A stretch of 64,000 nt of DNA from Massilia endophytica (GTDB taxonomy: Bacteria > Pseudomonadota > Gammaproteobacteria > Burkholderiales > Burkholderiaceae_D), in NCBI RefSeq assembly GCF_021165955.1, contig NZ_CP088952.1, forward strand, positions 1,302,001 to 1,366,000, read 5' to 3'. The stretch's first letter is position 1; every line of letters begins with the position of its first letter. Below, piece after piece: positions 44,901 through 53,521 of this stretch. The translations under genes and the position numbers were made by a program. The notes beneath the pieces were generated by a model that saw only the letters and a list, made by a program, of their open reading frames with translations, ran no database searches and was not told where the DNA came from.

Positions 44901-45101
44901 TCGACGGACGTAAACGATGAAGCCATCGCCATCGCCATCATCCAGCTTGGCAAGAGCATGAACCTGTCGGTGATTGCGGAAGGCGTGGAAACGGACGAAC
45001 AGGCGGCCTTCCTGCTGCGCCACGGCTGCAACCAGGCGCAGGGCTATTTCTACAGCCGTCCCGTGATGCCGGAAGACCTGCTGCAACGCTGGCTGCCGTA
45101 A
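41991..45101 (+). CDS. Membrane PAS/GGDEF/EAL cyclic-di-GMP signalling protein
   Basis: A 1036-residue sensor. Two membrane segments (about 20-45 and 158-178) flank a ~110-residue periplasmic sensing region. HAMP follows (180-235), then three PAS domains (about 245-355, 365-485, 490-605), GGDEF (about 610-770) and EAL (about 785-1030). GGDEF is intact (RLGGDEFIVLL) and the EAL domain has EALVRW, DDFGTGYSSL and the late AEGVET, so both synthesis and breakdown of c-di-GMP are possible. No clear ribosome site precedes the ATG. The gene for an exported oxidoreductase follows after 12 bases. A PilZ receptor is encoded ~10 kb downstream. Confidence 0.9.
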   Translation: MADSFFRTLRARLAALYGLSIYGALLLVVFGGLVIPAIVGSYLLIGVHEQQSARTALNESLQRNADILALGMQESLWNMNAESAQSLVESVMRDRSVLQVQITGQADTQFIHIEAPKRPIGNVYRAERDVLVRGEHIGRVMVEMDDARSQQELREKQLSYVFVLAAQLTVSLLLIVLFLNKRLIRPLRKLNRFSDRLSHGDFETRMELRGHDELGRLASQLEQMRVAIKRLFEDVRQREERFRTIVTQVPGAVFRYRPDGPIEFVSDAIADISGYPAKAFMRSTTHSWANLVCPEDRRKHRRDISEAIQAGRAYEIEYRIVDATGVERWLQENGQPQVDAQGPLVDGIITDISERKNNEMRIEALLAEQSAILDNVMFGVMFVRRRTIVSVNRRCEELFGYAPGEMVGNSTSIVFPNMFDFEMAGARQYPTLGSGEYFSEERHYRRRDGSLFWCMVSGCALDQHRPNEGSIWVYADITARKEAEEKLRLSATVLQHIADGVMVVDDRGIIVAVNPAFTQITGYTEAEALGRDRSLTRSERHDNAFHEALWEQLVTTGYWRGEVWSLRKSGEQYLEWLTMTAVRDQSGMTTHYVGVFSDITKVKESQEKLDHLAHHDPLTALPNRLLFHDRLHHAIQRSSRANEQLAVLFIDLDRFKNVNDTLGHHIGDELLQQVASALSSKLRDGDTLARLGGDEFIVLLEDVDGEYGVGQVAEKLVAMFEQPFMVAGHELFVTCSVGVSLFPADATDLNMLIRNADVAMYQAKARGRNGYRFYAPSMTGEGVERLRLETFLRRSIEKEEIFLNYQPQVEIGTGRLIGVEALVRWNHPELGLVPPIRFIPLAEDTGFINQLGKWVLSEACRQMVRWSEAGLDVPKMAVNLSAKQFDRGSIVSMVADILRETGLAPHRLQLEVTESVIMNTGDALAFINDLHAIGVSLAIDDFGTGYSSLAYLKQMPVQTLKIDRSFIKDISTDVNDEAIAIAIIQLGKSMNLSVIAEGVETDEQAAFLLRHGCNQAQGYFYSRPVMPEDLLQRWLP

Positions 45102-45113
45102 GAGAGAACGAGA

Positions 45114-47378
45114 ATGAAGCTTCCGCCACTATCACGCCGCCGTTTCCTGCTCAGTGGGGCTGCTGTCGCAGGCTCGCTCATCGTGGGCTGGGGCCTGCTG
45201 CCGCCACGCCAGCGCATGCGGGCGGGGGCGCCGTTGCCGCTGGCGGAAGGCGAAGTGGCGCTGAACGGCTGGATCACCATCGCCCCGGACAATACGGTGG
45301 GCGTGGTGATTCCGCGCGCCGAGATGGGGCAGGGCGTGCACACGGCCCTGGCCATGCTCGTGGCCGAGGAGCTGGATGTGCCCCTGTCCTCGGTGCGCGT
45401 GCTGCAGGCGCCGAATGACAAGATCTACGCCAACCTCGCCGTGATGCGCGAAAGCCTTCCTTTCCATCCGGACGACGACGGCCGCCTGAAGCCGATGGCC
45501 CAGCACATGCTCGGCAAGGTCGCCCGCGAACTGGGCATCGTGCTCACGGGCGGCTCTTCCAGTGTGAAGGACGCCTGGATGCCAATGCGCGAGGCCGGGG
45601 CCACGGCGCGCGCGCTGCTGGTGACGGTGGCGGCGCGCGAATGGAAGGTGCCGCCCGAGCAGGTGCGCACCGAGGACGGCTATCTGTTCCACGACATCAG
45701 CCAGCGCCGCGCCAGTTACGGCAGCTTTGCCGTCATGGCTGCGGCAGCATCGCCGCACGAGGTCAAGCTGAAGGAACCGCATGCCTTCCGCCTGATCGGC
45801 AAAGGCGTCCACCGGCTTGATTCGGCCGCCAAGTCCAATGGCAGCGCGCAATTCGGCATCGATGCGCGGCCGGAAGGCATGGTGTACGCCGCTTTGCGCA
45901 TGGCGCCCATGTTCGGCGGGACCATTGCAGGCATAAACCCCAGCGAGATCCTGGACATGCCGGGTGTGCTGAGCGTGATCGACTTCACCAATGCCCTGGA
46001 AGGCCAGACGGGGGCGCGCGGCGGCGTCGCGGTCGTGGCGCGCAGCTACTGGCAGGCGAAACAGGCCGCGGCGGCCCTGCCTATCCGCTGGGAGCCGGGC
46101 GAGCACTGGAACCTTTCCACGGACAGCATCTTCAGCGAGTTCGCCGAGGCGCTCGATGGCGACGACGGCCACGCCTTCCACCAAGTGGGCGACGTGGAAG
46201 AGGCCAGCAAGGGCGCCATGCCCATTACTGCCGAATACCGGGCGCCATTCCTCGCGCACGCCACCATGGAGCCGGTCAACTGCACGGCCCAGGTCAAGGA
46301 CGGCAAGGTAAGGCTGTGGCTTGGCACGCAGGTGCCCAGCATGGCCATCGACACGGCGGCGAAGGTCGGCGGTGTGAAGGCGGAGCACGTCGAACTGCAC
46401 GAATGCCTGCTGGGCGGCGGCTTCGGCCGACGCCTGGAGGTGGACATGGTGGCGCAGGCTGTGGCCATCGCCCGCGAATGCCAGGGGCGGCCCGTGCAGG
46501 TGATCTGGACGCGCGAAGACGACATGACGCACGACGTCTACCGGCCGGCGGCGCTGGCGCGCTTCACGGCCTCGCTGGACGTGGCAGGCAATATCCTCTA
46601 CTGGGACAACCGCGCGGCCAGCGGCGCGCTCACGCCGCAATTCATGCGCCGCAACCTCGGCATGCCCGCGGCGGGGCCGGACAAGACCACGGCCGAAGGC
46701 CTGTACGACATGCCCTACGAAATCCCCAACCAGCGCATATCGCATGTGGCGGTGGAGAGCGCGGTGCCCCTCGGGAACTGGCGCTCGGTCGGCCACTCGC
46801 ACAACGCCTTCTTCAAGGAGAGCTTCATCGACGAGCTGGCGCATGCCGCCAACCGGGACCCGGTGGCCTTCCGCCGCAGCATGCTGCTGCGCCATCCGCG
46901 CCACCTCACGGTGCTCAATTCTGCCATCGCGCGCGCGGGCAAGCCGGGCAAGGGCCGGGCGCACGGCGTGGCGCTCCACGAATCCTTCGGCACGATTGTG
47001 GCGCAGGTGGCGGAGGTATCGGTAGAGGCCAAGGAGATCAGGGTGCACAAGGTGGTGTGCGCGATCGACTGCGGGCTGGTGGTCAACCCGAACATTGTGG
47101 CGCAGCAGATCGAATCCTCGGTGATTTTCGGGCTGTCCGCCGCGCTGGGGGGCGAGATCACGATCAAGGACGGCAAAGTCCAGCAGAGCAATTTCGGCGA
47201 CTACCCGGTGCTCAGGATGAACCAGGCGCCGCATGTGGAAACGGTGGTAGTGCTGAGCGCCGAACCGCCCGAAGGAGTGGGCGAGCCGGCGGTGCCGCCA
47301 GTAGCCCCGGCCGTCGCCAACGCCATCTTCAACCTCACCGGCCAGCGCCTGCGCTCCCTCCCGCTCCGCCTCACCTAA
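45114..47378 (+). CDS. IorB-like molybdopterin oxidoreductase large subunit, Tat-exported
   Basis: A 754-residue member of the xanthine dehydrogenase/isoquinoline 1-oxidoreductase beta-subunit family. A Tat signal is clear (SRRRFLLSGAAVAGS). Cofactor and substrate motifs include PRAEMGQGVHTALAML, LLGGGFGRRLEVD and the active-site glutamate region PPEGVGEPAVPP. Such enzymes normally work with a small 2Fe-2S subunit (IorA) and sometimes a cytochrome, but neither is adjacent. The partner must be elsewhere, or this is an unpaired paralogue. The upstream gene is the GGDEF/EAL protein, 12 bases away. Substrate unknown; an aldehyde or N-heterocycle is likely. Confidence 0.85.
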   Translation: MKLPPLSRRRFLLSGAAVAGSLIVGWGLLPPRQRMRAGAPLPLAEGEVALNGWITIAPDNTVGVVIPRAEMGQGVHTALAMLVAEELDVPLSSVRVLQAPNDKIYANLAVMRESLPFHPDDDGRLKPMAQHMLGKVARELGIVLTGGSSSVKDAWMPMREAGATARALLVTVAAREWKVPPEQVRTEDGYLFHDISQRRASYGSFAVMAAAASPHEVKLKEPHAFRLIGKGVHRLDSAAKSNGSAQFGIDARPEGMVYAALRMAPMFGGTIAGINPSEILDMPGVLSVIDFTNALEGQTGARGGVAVVARSYWQAKQAAAALPIRWEPGEHWNLSTDSIFSEFAEALDGDDGHAFHQVGDVEEASKGAMPITAEYRAPFLAHATMEPVNCTAQVKDGKVRLWLGTQVPSMAIDTAAKVGGVKAEHVELHECLLGGGFGRRLEVDMVAQAVAIARECQGRPVQVIWTREDDMTHDVYRPAALARFTASLDVAGNILYWDNRAASGALTPQFMRRNLGMPAAGPDKTTAEGLYDMPYEIPNQRISHVAVESAVPLGNWRSVGHSHNAFFKESFIDELAHAANRDPVAFRRSMLLRHPRHLTVLNSAIARAGKPGKGRAHGVALHESFGTIVAQVAEVSVEAKEIRVHKVVCAIDCGLVVNPNIVAQQIESSVIFGLSAALGGEITIKDGKVQQSNFGDYPVLRMNQAPHVETVVVLSAEPPEGVGEPAVPPVAPAVANAIFNLTGQRLRSLPLRLT

Positions 47379-47450
47379 AATTTCTTAAAGGGGTCTGTCC
47401 CCAATTAAGAAACATTTCTTAATTGGGGACAGACCCCTTTAGGAAATTTT
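47377..47450. repeat. Long GGGGACAGACCCC hairpin between convergent genes
   Basis: A nearly perfect 74-bp inverted repeat with arms of the form AAATTTCTTAAAGGGGTCTG and TCCCCAATTAAGAAA. It overlaps the last bases of the oxidoreductase stop and abuts the stop of the convergent thioredoxin-like gene. It shares its core and TTTCTTAA arms with the element at 41240-41306. A bidirectional terminator role fits the position. Confidence 0.88.
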
Positions 47451-47867
47451 CTAGGCGAGGAGGGTGCGGAGGTTGCAGTCGGACTGCCACTGGCGGCGCT
47501 CGGCGGTGCTCTGGGCGAGCTTGGCGAGTTCGGCTTCGCTTTCTGCGGCCAGGGTCTCGATCAGGCGGTTGGCCACGTTCGGGTCGGGCACCATGGTGCC
47601 GAAGAAGGCGACCGTTTCGTGGCGCTGGATCAGCAGTGTGGGGAAGTTTTCGACATCGAGGTCGCCCACCACGTCGGCATGGTCTTCGATGTCCACCCAG
47701 AGGAAGTATTTTTCCGGGTGCTTCATCGCCAGCTCCTCGAAGGTGGCGCGGTAGCTGGAGCAGGTGCCGCACCAGGCAGCGCACAGGCAGGCGACGATCA
47801 GGCGGTCCTGCGCCAGCGCGGCGGCCACCTCGGCGCGGTTGTCGGCTTGTAGGGTAGTGCTGTGCAT
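47451..47867 (-). CDS. Thioredoxin-like protein
   Basis: A 138-residue cytoplasmic thioredoxin-fold protein. The redox motif is WCGTC in CLCAAWCGTCSSYRATFEEL, with the cis-proline region NFPTLLIQRHE and the strand KYFLWVDIEDHAD. No signal peptide is present, so it acts in the cytoplasm. The C-terminal 45 residues (AAESEAELAKLAQSTAERRQ) form an extra helix. It is divergent from tsaB, with 36 bp between starts. The substrate is unknown. Confidence 0.82.
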   Translation of the reverse strand: MHSTTLQADNRAEVAAALAQDRLIVACLCAAWCGTCSSYRATFEELAMKHPEKYFLWVDIEDHADVVGDLDVENFPTLLIQRHETVAFFGTMVPDPNVANRLIETLAAESEAELAKLAQSTAERRQWQSDCNLRTLLA

Positions 47868-47903
47868 GGAATGTATTGTACATGGCAGGGTAAAATACTG
47901 CCT

Positions 47904-48608
47904 ATGCCTACCATTCTTGCCATCGAAACCTCGTCCGAATTGGCCTCGTGCGCGCTGCTGCACGGCGGCCGGCTGTTTTCCCGCGAATCGTCGGGAGTGC
48001 GCACGCATTCGCAGTCCGTGCTGCCGATGGTGCAGGAATTGCTGGCCGAGGCGGGTGTGGCGCTGAAGGATTGCGATGCGATAGCCTATGGCGCGGGACC
48101 GGGATCTTTCACCGGCGTGCGCACGGCCTGCGGCATCGCCCAGGGCCTCGGTTTCGGCGCCGGGCTGCCCCTGGTGCCTGTGGTGACGCTGGAGGCGATG
48201 GCACTGGCCTGCCGCCAGCGGCATGCGGCCGCCGAGGTGCTGGCCGTGCTGGATGCGCGCATGAATGAGGTGTACTGGGCGCAGTACCGTTTCGATGGCG
48301 ATGCGCCGAGCGAAGTGCTGCCTGCGGTGCTGACGGCGCCCGGCGAGGTGTCGCCGTCCGGCAGCCCGGCGGTATGCGGCAATGGCGTTGCAGCCTATCC
48401 GGAGGCCTTCGCGGGCAAGGCTTTTGCCGCCGCCGTCCATGCGGATGCGATGCCGCACGCGGCGCAGGTGGCGCAGCTGGGCGAGCGCGCCTTCCTGGCT
48501 GGCGTTGGCTTGCCTGCGGCGCAGGCGCAGCCGCTTTACCTGCGCAACAAGGTCGCCTACACCAAGGCCGAACGCGAGGATATGAAGGCCGCCGGGGTGC
48601 AGGGATGA
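47904..48608 (+). CDS. tsaB: tRNA threonylcarbamoyladenosine protein TsaB
   Basis: TsaB is the ASKHA-fold scaffold that partners TsaD in making t6A at position 37 of ANN-decoding tRNAs. The 234-residue protein opens with ILAIETSSELASCAL and has the family block YGAGPGSFTGVRTACGIAQGL. The ATG at 47904 fits the family start, and TAAAAT ends seven bases upstream with no ribosome site, suggesting a leaderless message. The stop overlaps the start of rimI as ATGA. tsaB-rimI is the usual order. Confidence 0.92.
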   Translation: MPTILAIETSSELASCALLHGGRLFSRESSGVRTHSQSVLPMVQELLAEAGVALKDCDAIAYGAGPGSFTGVRTACGIAQGLGFGAGLPLVPVVTLEAMALACRQRHAAAEVLAVLDARMNEVYWAQYRFDGDAPSEVLPAVLTAPGEVSPSGSPAVCGNGVAAYPEAFAGKAFAAAVHADAMPHAAQVAQLGERAFLAGVGLPAAQAQPLYLRNKVAYTKAEREDMKAAGVQG

Positions 48609-49075
48609 CGCAGTTGTGGGATCTGGCCCGCCTGGTCTACGAGCCCATGGAACAGGCGGACGTGGACGATGTGCTGGCTGTGGAGGAGGCGGTCTATCCG
48701 CATCCGTGGAGCCGCCAGAACTTCGTCGATTCGCTGGAGCAGGGCTATCATGCCTGGGTGCTGCGCGATAATACGCGCGAGCTGCTGGGGTATTTCCTCA
48801 TTATGGCCGTCGTGGACGAGGCGCATCTGCTGAACGTGGCGGTGGCCAAGGGCCAGCAGGGCAAGGGACTGGGACGCTTCCTCCTGAACCAGTCCGTGGC
48901 CTGCGCGCGCGGCCTGGGCATGGATTCGATCCTGCTGGAGGTGCGCCCTTCGAATAGGCGGGCGCTGGAGATTTACCGGCGCTATGGTTTCAACGAGATT
49001 GGCCGGCGCAAGGGCTACTACCCGGCCGCCAATCAGCAACGCGAGGACGCAATCGTGATGCGTTTTGCATTATGA
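48605..49075 (+). CDS. rimI: Ribosomal protein S18-alanine N-acetyltransferase RimI
   Basis: A 156-residue GNAT enzyme that acetylates the N-terminal alanine of ribosomal protein S18. The acetyl-CoA loop is QQGKGLGRFLL, followed by the RimI-type ILLEVRPSNRRALEIYRRYGF and the closing GRRKGYYP. The start overlaps the tsaB stop, and its own stop overlaps the start of the next gene, so four genes are translationally linked. Confidence 0.92.
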   Translation: MTQLWDLARLVYEPMEQADVDDVLAVEEAVYPHPWSRQNFVDSLEQGYHAWVLRDNTRELLGYFLIMAVVDEAHLLNVAVAKGQQGKGLGRFLLNQSVACARGLGMDSILLEVRPSNRRALEIYRRYGFNEIGRRKGYYPAANQQREDAIVMRFAL

Positions 49076-50091
49076 GCCAGATGGCGCATCGCACCGCGGT
49101 GTTCCTGGATGAGATGGGGATCGGCACACGCTGGGTCCTGCGCCAGCGCGCGGGCGACGAGTCGCCGCAGCCGCAGGAGGAGCCCGCGCCGGAGCTGGCG
49201 CCAGCCAGCGCCGGGGTCCCCGCGCAGCCGCAGGCAGCGCCCGAAGCCCGCATGCAGCCGGTCCCGGACAAGCGTCCAGCGCACGCCGCGCCCGGCGCCG
49301 CCGAGGCGCCGCCGCAGGCCACTTCGCCTGCCGCCCGCAGCGCGGTTCCGGCAGGCGAAGATTCCACCGCCTGGTTCGACGACGCTCCGGCACCCGCACC
49401 GGTACCGCGCCAGCCTGCACCAGCGGCTCGCCACGCTCCGGCGGACGATGCCTGGGCGGATGAAGCGCCTCCCGTTACCGCTGCGCCACGTCCGCGCCAG
49501 CAGGCGCCGCAGGGGGTGTCCGACGACGAAATCGCGGCCATGGACTGGCCCACCTTGCGGACCGCCGTAAGCAGCTGCACGCGCTGCAATCTGTGCCGCA
49601 CCCGCGTGGCTGCAGTCCCCGGCCGCGGCGACGGGAACGCAAGCTGGATCATGCTGGGCACCATGCCCAATGCCGAAGACGAATCGGCCATCGAGGCCAT
49701 CGCGGGCGAGCCGGGCATCCTTCTCGATAACATGCTGCGCGCCGTGGGCCAGGGCAGCAGCGAGGGCGCTTATATCACCTCGCTCGTCAAGTGCCGCCCA
49801 AGCAACGACGATGGCAGCGACCGCCTTCCGAGCGCGGACGAGCTGGCGGCCTGCCGCCCCTACCTCGAGCGCGAGCTTCAGCTGGCGCAGCCGAAAGTGA
49901 TGGTCACCCTGGGCCAGACCTCGGCCAAGGGCCTGTTCGGCAGCGCGGCACGCGGCACGATCCGGGGCTATGCAGGTGTGCCGGTGGTCGCCACCTATCA
50001 CCCCGCCGAGCTGCTGCGCCGCACGGAGGACAAGGGCAAGGCCTGGGCCGACCTGTGCCTCGCCAAGGCCGCCCATGCCGGACGCCGCTGA
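49072..50091 (+). CDS. Uracil-DNA glycosylase family protein (family 4-like) with long Pro/Ala linker
   Basis: A 339-residue protein. Residues about 25-150 are a Pro/Ala-rich, probably disordered linker. The C-terminal domain resembles 4Fe-4S family 4 uracil-DNA glycosylases. Four candidate cluster cysteines are present: two in CTRCNLC (near 169-175), one in SLVKCRPSN and one in LAACRPYLE. The late motif is TYHPAELLR. At the position of the usual GE-x-PG-x-x-ED motif it reads GTMPNAEDE (near 196), so the common acidic residue and the glycine are changed. It may be an altered-specificity or inactive member. It is coupled to rimI and DUF1853 by overlaps. Confidence 0.82.
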   Translation: MSQMAHRTAVFLDEMGIGTRWVLRQRAGDESPQPQEEPAPELAPASAGVPAQPQAAPEARMQPVPDKRPAHAAPGAAEAPPQATSPAARSAVPAGEDSTAWFDDAPAPAPVPRQPAPAARHAPADDAWADEAPPVTAAPRPRQQAPQGVSDDEIAAMDWPTLRTAVSSCTRCNLCRTRVAAVPGRGDGNASWIMLGTMPNAEDESAIEAIAGEPGILLDNMLRAVGQGSSEGAYITSLVKCRPSNDDGSDRLPSADELAACRPYLERELQLAQPKVMVTLGQTSAKGLFGSAARGTIRGYAGVPVVATYHPAELLRRTEDKGKAWADLCLAKAAHAGRR

Positions 50092-51043
50092 CAGCGCAGC
50101 CGATACCTGCCAGGCGCGCTTCGGGCGCCGCTGGCCGCAGCTCACGCGTCCCCACGTCCGCGCCCTGGCCTGGCTGCTGGATTCGCCGGACCTGCTGGAC
50201 CCGGACGCTCCGCAATGGCAGTCGCGCATCGCGACGCTCGGTCCCGCATCCGGCGGCATCGCGGACTGGCTGAACGCCCTCGAACGCGATCCCGCGCCGC
50301 TGGACGCCGCATTGGGCGGCAAGGTCTACTCCCGCCTCGGCCTGTATGCCGAGAAGCTGATGGCCTTCTATTTCGAACAGCAAGGCCGGCTCGAAGTCCA
50401 CGGCCTGCAGGTGCGCGCCGCGCGCAACGACACCGTCGGCGAGTTCGATTTTCTCCTGCGCGAACCGGATGGCCTGCGCCATATCGAATTCGCCTGCAAG
50501 TTCTACCTGCTCGATGGCGGCACGCTGCCGGACCGTCTGGTGGGCCCCAACCTGGCCGATACGCTGGGCCTGAAGATGCGAAAGATACTGGACCAGCAGC
50601 TTTCCCTGGCCGAGCATCCCGCCGCGCAGGCCATGCTGGCGCAGCGCGTCGTAGCCGCACAGGCGCTGGTGAAGGGCTGGCTGTTCTATCCGCGCGGCGC
50701 CATTCCCTCCATCGACGGCATTTCGCCCGGCCACTGTCATGGCCACTGGGAGCCCTTGCGCGATTTCGCAGCGGAGGAAGAAGAAGGTCTTTTCATGGTG
50801 CTCCCCAAGCTGCAATGGCTGGCGCCCCTGAAGCTGGAAGCGGCAGGGGCCAGAGCGCACAGCCGCAGCGCCCTGCACCGGATACTGGATGAGAAGTTCG
50901 CCATCGATCCTTCGCCCGTGCTGGCGGCGCAGCTGCGCGAGGAAGACGGCTGGCTGGTGGAAACGGCACGCGGTTTTATCGTGCCGGACGACTGGCGCCA
51001 CCGGGCGGACGCCCGGCGCGCAAGCGGGGCCTTGCCGGGTTAG
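50075..51043 (+). CDS. DUF1853 family protein
   Basis: A 322-residue cytoplasmic protein of unknown function. Family signs are GLYAEKLMAFYFEQQ near residue 90, the conserved NDTVGEFDFLLREPDG, HIEFACKFYLL and LVGPNLADTLGLKM. The E-F-D ... E-F-x-C-K arrangement resembles a PD-(D/E)xK nuclease core, which is inference. The start lies inside the end of the glycosylase gene (17-base overlap). Its stop overlaps that of the convergent lplT gene. Confidence 0.82.
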   Translation: MPDAADSAADTCQARFGRRWPQLTRPHVRALAWLLDSPDLLDPDAPQWQSRIATLGPASGGIADWLNALERDPAPLDAALGGKVYSRLGLYAEKLMAFYFEQQGRLEVHGLQVRAARNDTVGEFDFLLREPDGLRHIEFACKFYLLDGGTLPDRLVGPNLADTLGLKMRKILDQQLSLAEHPAAQAMLAQRVVAAQALVKGWLFYPRGAIPSIDGISPGHCHGHWEPLRDFAAEEEEGLFMVLPKLQWLAPLKLEAAGARAHSRSALHRILDEKFAIDPSPVLAAQLREEDGWLVETARGFIVPDDWRHRADARRASGALPG

Positions 51044-52302
51044 TGTTTGTGCTCGCCGATCAGCGCGAGCGAATCGTGTTCGCGCTGGTTGGCGGCGTGC
51101 AGGCGGGCGATGAAGAGCATGGTGCCGGCCAGGAAGAGGCCGAAGAGGATGATGATCACGTTCAGCGGCAGGTGCAGGCGCAGCATCAGCGAGTACACCG
51201 CCAGCATGGTGAGGATGGACAGGTTCTCGTTGAAGTTTTGCACGGCGATGGAGTGGCCGGCGCTCATGAGCACGTGGCCGCGGTGCTGGAGCAGGGCGTT
51301 CATCGGCACCACGAAGAAGCCGGACAGCACGCCGATAAAGATCAGCATCGGGTAGGCCAGCCAGGTGGTGTGCACGAAGGCCATGGCCATCACCAGCACG
51401 CCCATCGCAATCCCCAGCGGAATCACGCTCAGGGACTGGCGCAGCGTAATCATGCGCGCGGACATGATGGCGCCCACGGTCACGCCCACGCCCACCAGGC
51501 CGACCATGCTGGTCGCCTTTTCATAACTCATGTTCAGCGCCGTCTTGGCCCATTCCAGCACGATGAACTGCAGGGTCGCGCCCGTGCCCCAGAACAAGGT
51601 GGTGACGGCGAGGGAGATCTGGCCCAGCTTGTCCTTCCACAGGATGACGCAGCAGTTGGCGAAATCCTCGATCAGGCGGGCGGGATTGCGTTCCTGGTGC
51701 GGGTAGACGCAGCCGGTAAGCGGAATGCGCAGGTTGAACATGGCCGCCAGCAGATAGAAGAGGCCGATCACGCACAGGGCCGCTTCGGGCGCGGTGTCGA
51801 TGCCGGTGTCGATCAGCGGCAGGTCGATGCCCAGCAGCAGGGCCGAGGTATGATCGCCCACCAGGGCGCCGCCCAGCACGGTGCCGAGAATAATCGAGGC
51901 AATCGTCAGGCCTTCGATCCAGCCGTTCGCGGCAACCAGTTTTTCAGGGGGGAGAAGTTCGGTGAGAATGCCGTATTTGGCCGGGGAATAGACCGCCGCG
52001 CCAATACCCACAATGGCGTAGGCCGCCAGCGGATGCAGGTCGTAAAACAATAGCGCGCAGCCGGTAATCTTGATCATATTCGCAATGAACATGACCCGGC
52101 CCTTGGGCAGCGAATCGGCGAACGCACCCACAAAAGCGGCCAACAGCACGTAAAAGAGCACAAAGAGGAACTTCAGCAGCGGCGTGATCCATGCCGGCGA
52201 TTTCATGGCGGTCAGCAGGTCGATCGCTACAAACAGCAAAGCGTTATCGGCCAGCGACGAAAAGAACTGCGCCGCCATGATGGTATAAAAACCACGTTTC
52301 AT
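51040..52302 (-). CDS. lplT: Lysophospholipid transporter LplT
   Basis: A 420-residue MFS protein that flips lysophospholipids across the inner membrane for re-acylation. The start MKRGFYTIMAAQFFSSLADN and the block AAVYSPAKYGILTELLPPEK followed by LVAANGWIEGLTI are typical of LplT. About 12 membrane segments are present. The re-acylating partner Aas is not adjacent, so it must be encoded elsewhere. It is convergent with the DUF1853 gene and divergent from alr. Confidence 0.9.
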   Translation of the reverse strand: MKRGFYTIMAAQFFSSLADNALLFVAIDLLTAMKSPAWITPLLKFLFVLFYVLLAAFVGAFADSLPKGRVMFIANMIKITGCALLFYDLHPLAAYAIVGIGAAVYSPAKYGILTELLPPEKLVAANGWIEGLTIASIILGTVLGGALVGDHTSALLLGIDLPLIDTGIDTAPEAALCVIGLFYLLAAMFNLRIPLTGCVYPHQERNPARLIEDFANCCVILWKDKLGQISLAVTTLFWGTGATLQFIVLEWAKTALNMSYEKATSMVGLVGVGVTVGAIMSARMITLRQSLSVIPLGIAMGVLVMAMAFVHTTWLAYPMLIFIGVLSGFFVVPMNALLQHRGHVLMSAGHSIAVQNFNENLSILTMLAVYSLMLRLHLPLNVIIILFGLFLAGTMLFIARLHAANQREHDSLALIGEHKH

Positions 52303-52431
52303 TCTTAAGGCTCAAAAACTGATCTCGGCTTGCTTTATACCATGAATGACTGGGTTTCCAAAGAAAAGGCAGGACCGCTTAAGCCTCGGCTCAGGTAAAA
52401 TGCCCGCTTCGTTTCCAGCTCCAAGAACTAC

Positions 52432-53520
52432 ATGCCAAGGCCTATCAAAGCGACAATACACGTTGCCAACATGACACATAATCTGGAGCGGGCGCGGGCT
52501 TGCGCGCCGGGTTCCAAAGCCTGGGCGGTCGTCAAGGCGAATGCCTATGGCCACGGTCTGGAGCGCGCCATCCGCGCCTTTTCCGGCGCCGACGGCCTGG
52601 CCCTGATCGAGCCGGATTATGCGGTGCGCCTGCGGGAGCTGGGCTGGGCCAAGCCCATCCTCCTGCTGGAAGGCTGGTTCGATGCCGACGACCTGCAGGC
52701 CATGGCGCAGCACGGCATCGAAGGCACGGCCCATTGCGCCGAGCAGATCGCCATGCTGGAGGCTGCCCAGCTGCCGGGCAAGATTAATGTGCACCTGAAA
52801 ATGAACACCGGGATGAACCGCCTCGGCTTCATGCCCGAGGACTTCGCCAAGGCCTACCAGCGCCTGCGCGCCATCCCGTCGGTGGGGGACATCGTACTCA
52901 TGACCCACTTCGCCAATGCGGACGAGGCAGCCCACGAGTGCCTGCCGATCGGCGAGCAGATCCGCCGCTTCGGCGTGGGCGCCGCTGGCCTGCCGGGCCT
53001 GCACAGCCTGTCCAACTCGGCGGGCGTGCTGCAAATGCCCGCGCTGGCGGGCCAGCTGGCGAGCGACTGGATCCGTCCCGGCATCATGCTTTACGGCGGT
53101 ACGCCGGGCGGCAAGCCCGCCGAGGAATTCGGCCTGAAACCCGCCATGACGCTGTCCAGCGAAATCATCGGCGTGCAGGAGCTGAAGGCGGGCGACTTCG
53201 TCGGTTACGGCAGCCGCTTCCAGGCCGACGGCGCCATGCGCGTTGGCGCCGTGGCCTGCGGCTATGCCGACGGCTATCCCCGCCACGCCCCAACCGGCAC
53301 CCCCGTGCTGGTGGACGGCGTACGCACCCGCACCATCGGCCGCGTGTCCATGGACATGCTGATGGTGGACCTGGGCCCCGTGCCGCATGCGGGCGTGGGC
53401 AGCAAGGTGGTGCTGTGGGGCGAGGGCATGCCGGTCGACGAGGTGGCCGCGGCCGCGGGCACCATAGGGTATGAATTGATGTGCGCCGTGGCGCCGCGCG
53501 TGCGCGTGGTGGAAGGCTGA
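52432..53520 (+). CDS. alr: Alanine racemase
   Basis: A 362-residue PLP enzyme that makes D-alanine for peptidoglycan. The PLP lysine lies in AVVKANAYGHG (Lys35), the second catalytic base tyrosine in VGYGSRF, and the C-terminal domain has TIGRVSMDMLMVDLG. The gene lies one base upstream of radA, so the two probably share a transcript. A single alr of this DadX/Alr type is usually essential unless a second copy exists. Confidence 0.95.
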   Translation: MPRPIKATIHVANMTHNLERARACAPGSKAWAVVKANAYGHGLERAIRAFSGADGLALIEPDYAVRLRELGWAKPILLLEGWFDADDLQAMAQHGIEGTAHCAEQIAMLEAAQLPGKINVHLKMNTGMNRLGFMPEDFAKAYQRLRAIPSVGDIVLMTHFANADEAAHECLPIGEQIRRFGVGAAGLPGLHSLSNSAGVLQMPALAGQLASDWIRPGIMLYGGTPGGKPAEEFGLKPAMTLSSEIIGVQELKAGDFVGYGSRFQADGAMRVGAVACGYADGYPRHAPTGTPVLVDGVRTRTIGRVSMDMLMVDLGPVPHAGVGSKVVLWGEGMPVDEVAAAAGTIGYELMCAVAPRVRVVEG

Positions 53521-53521
53521 T

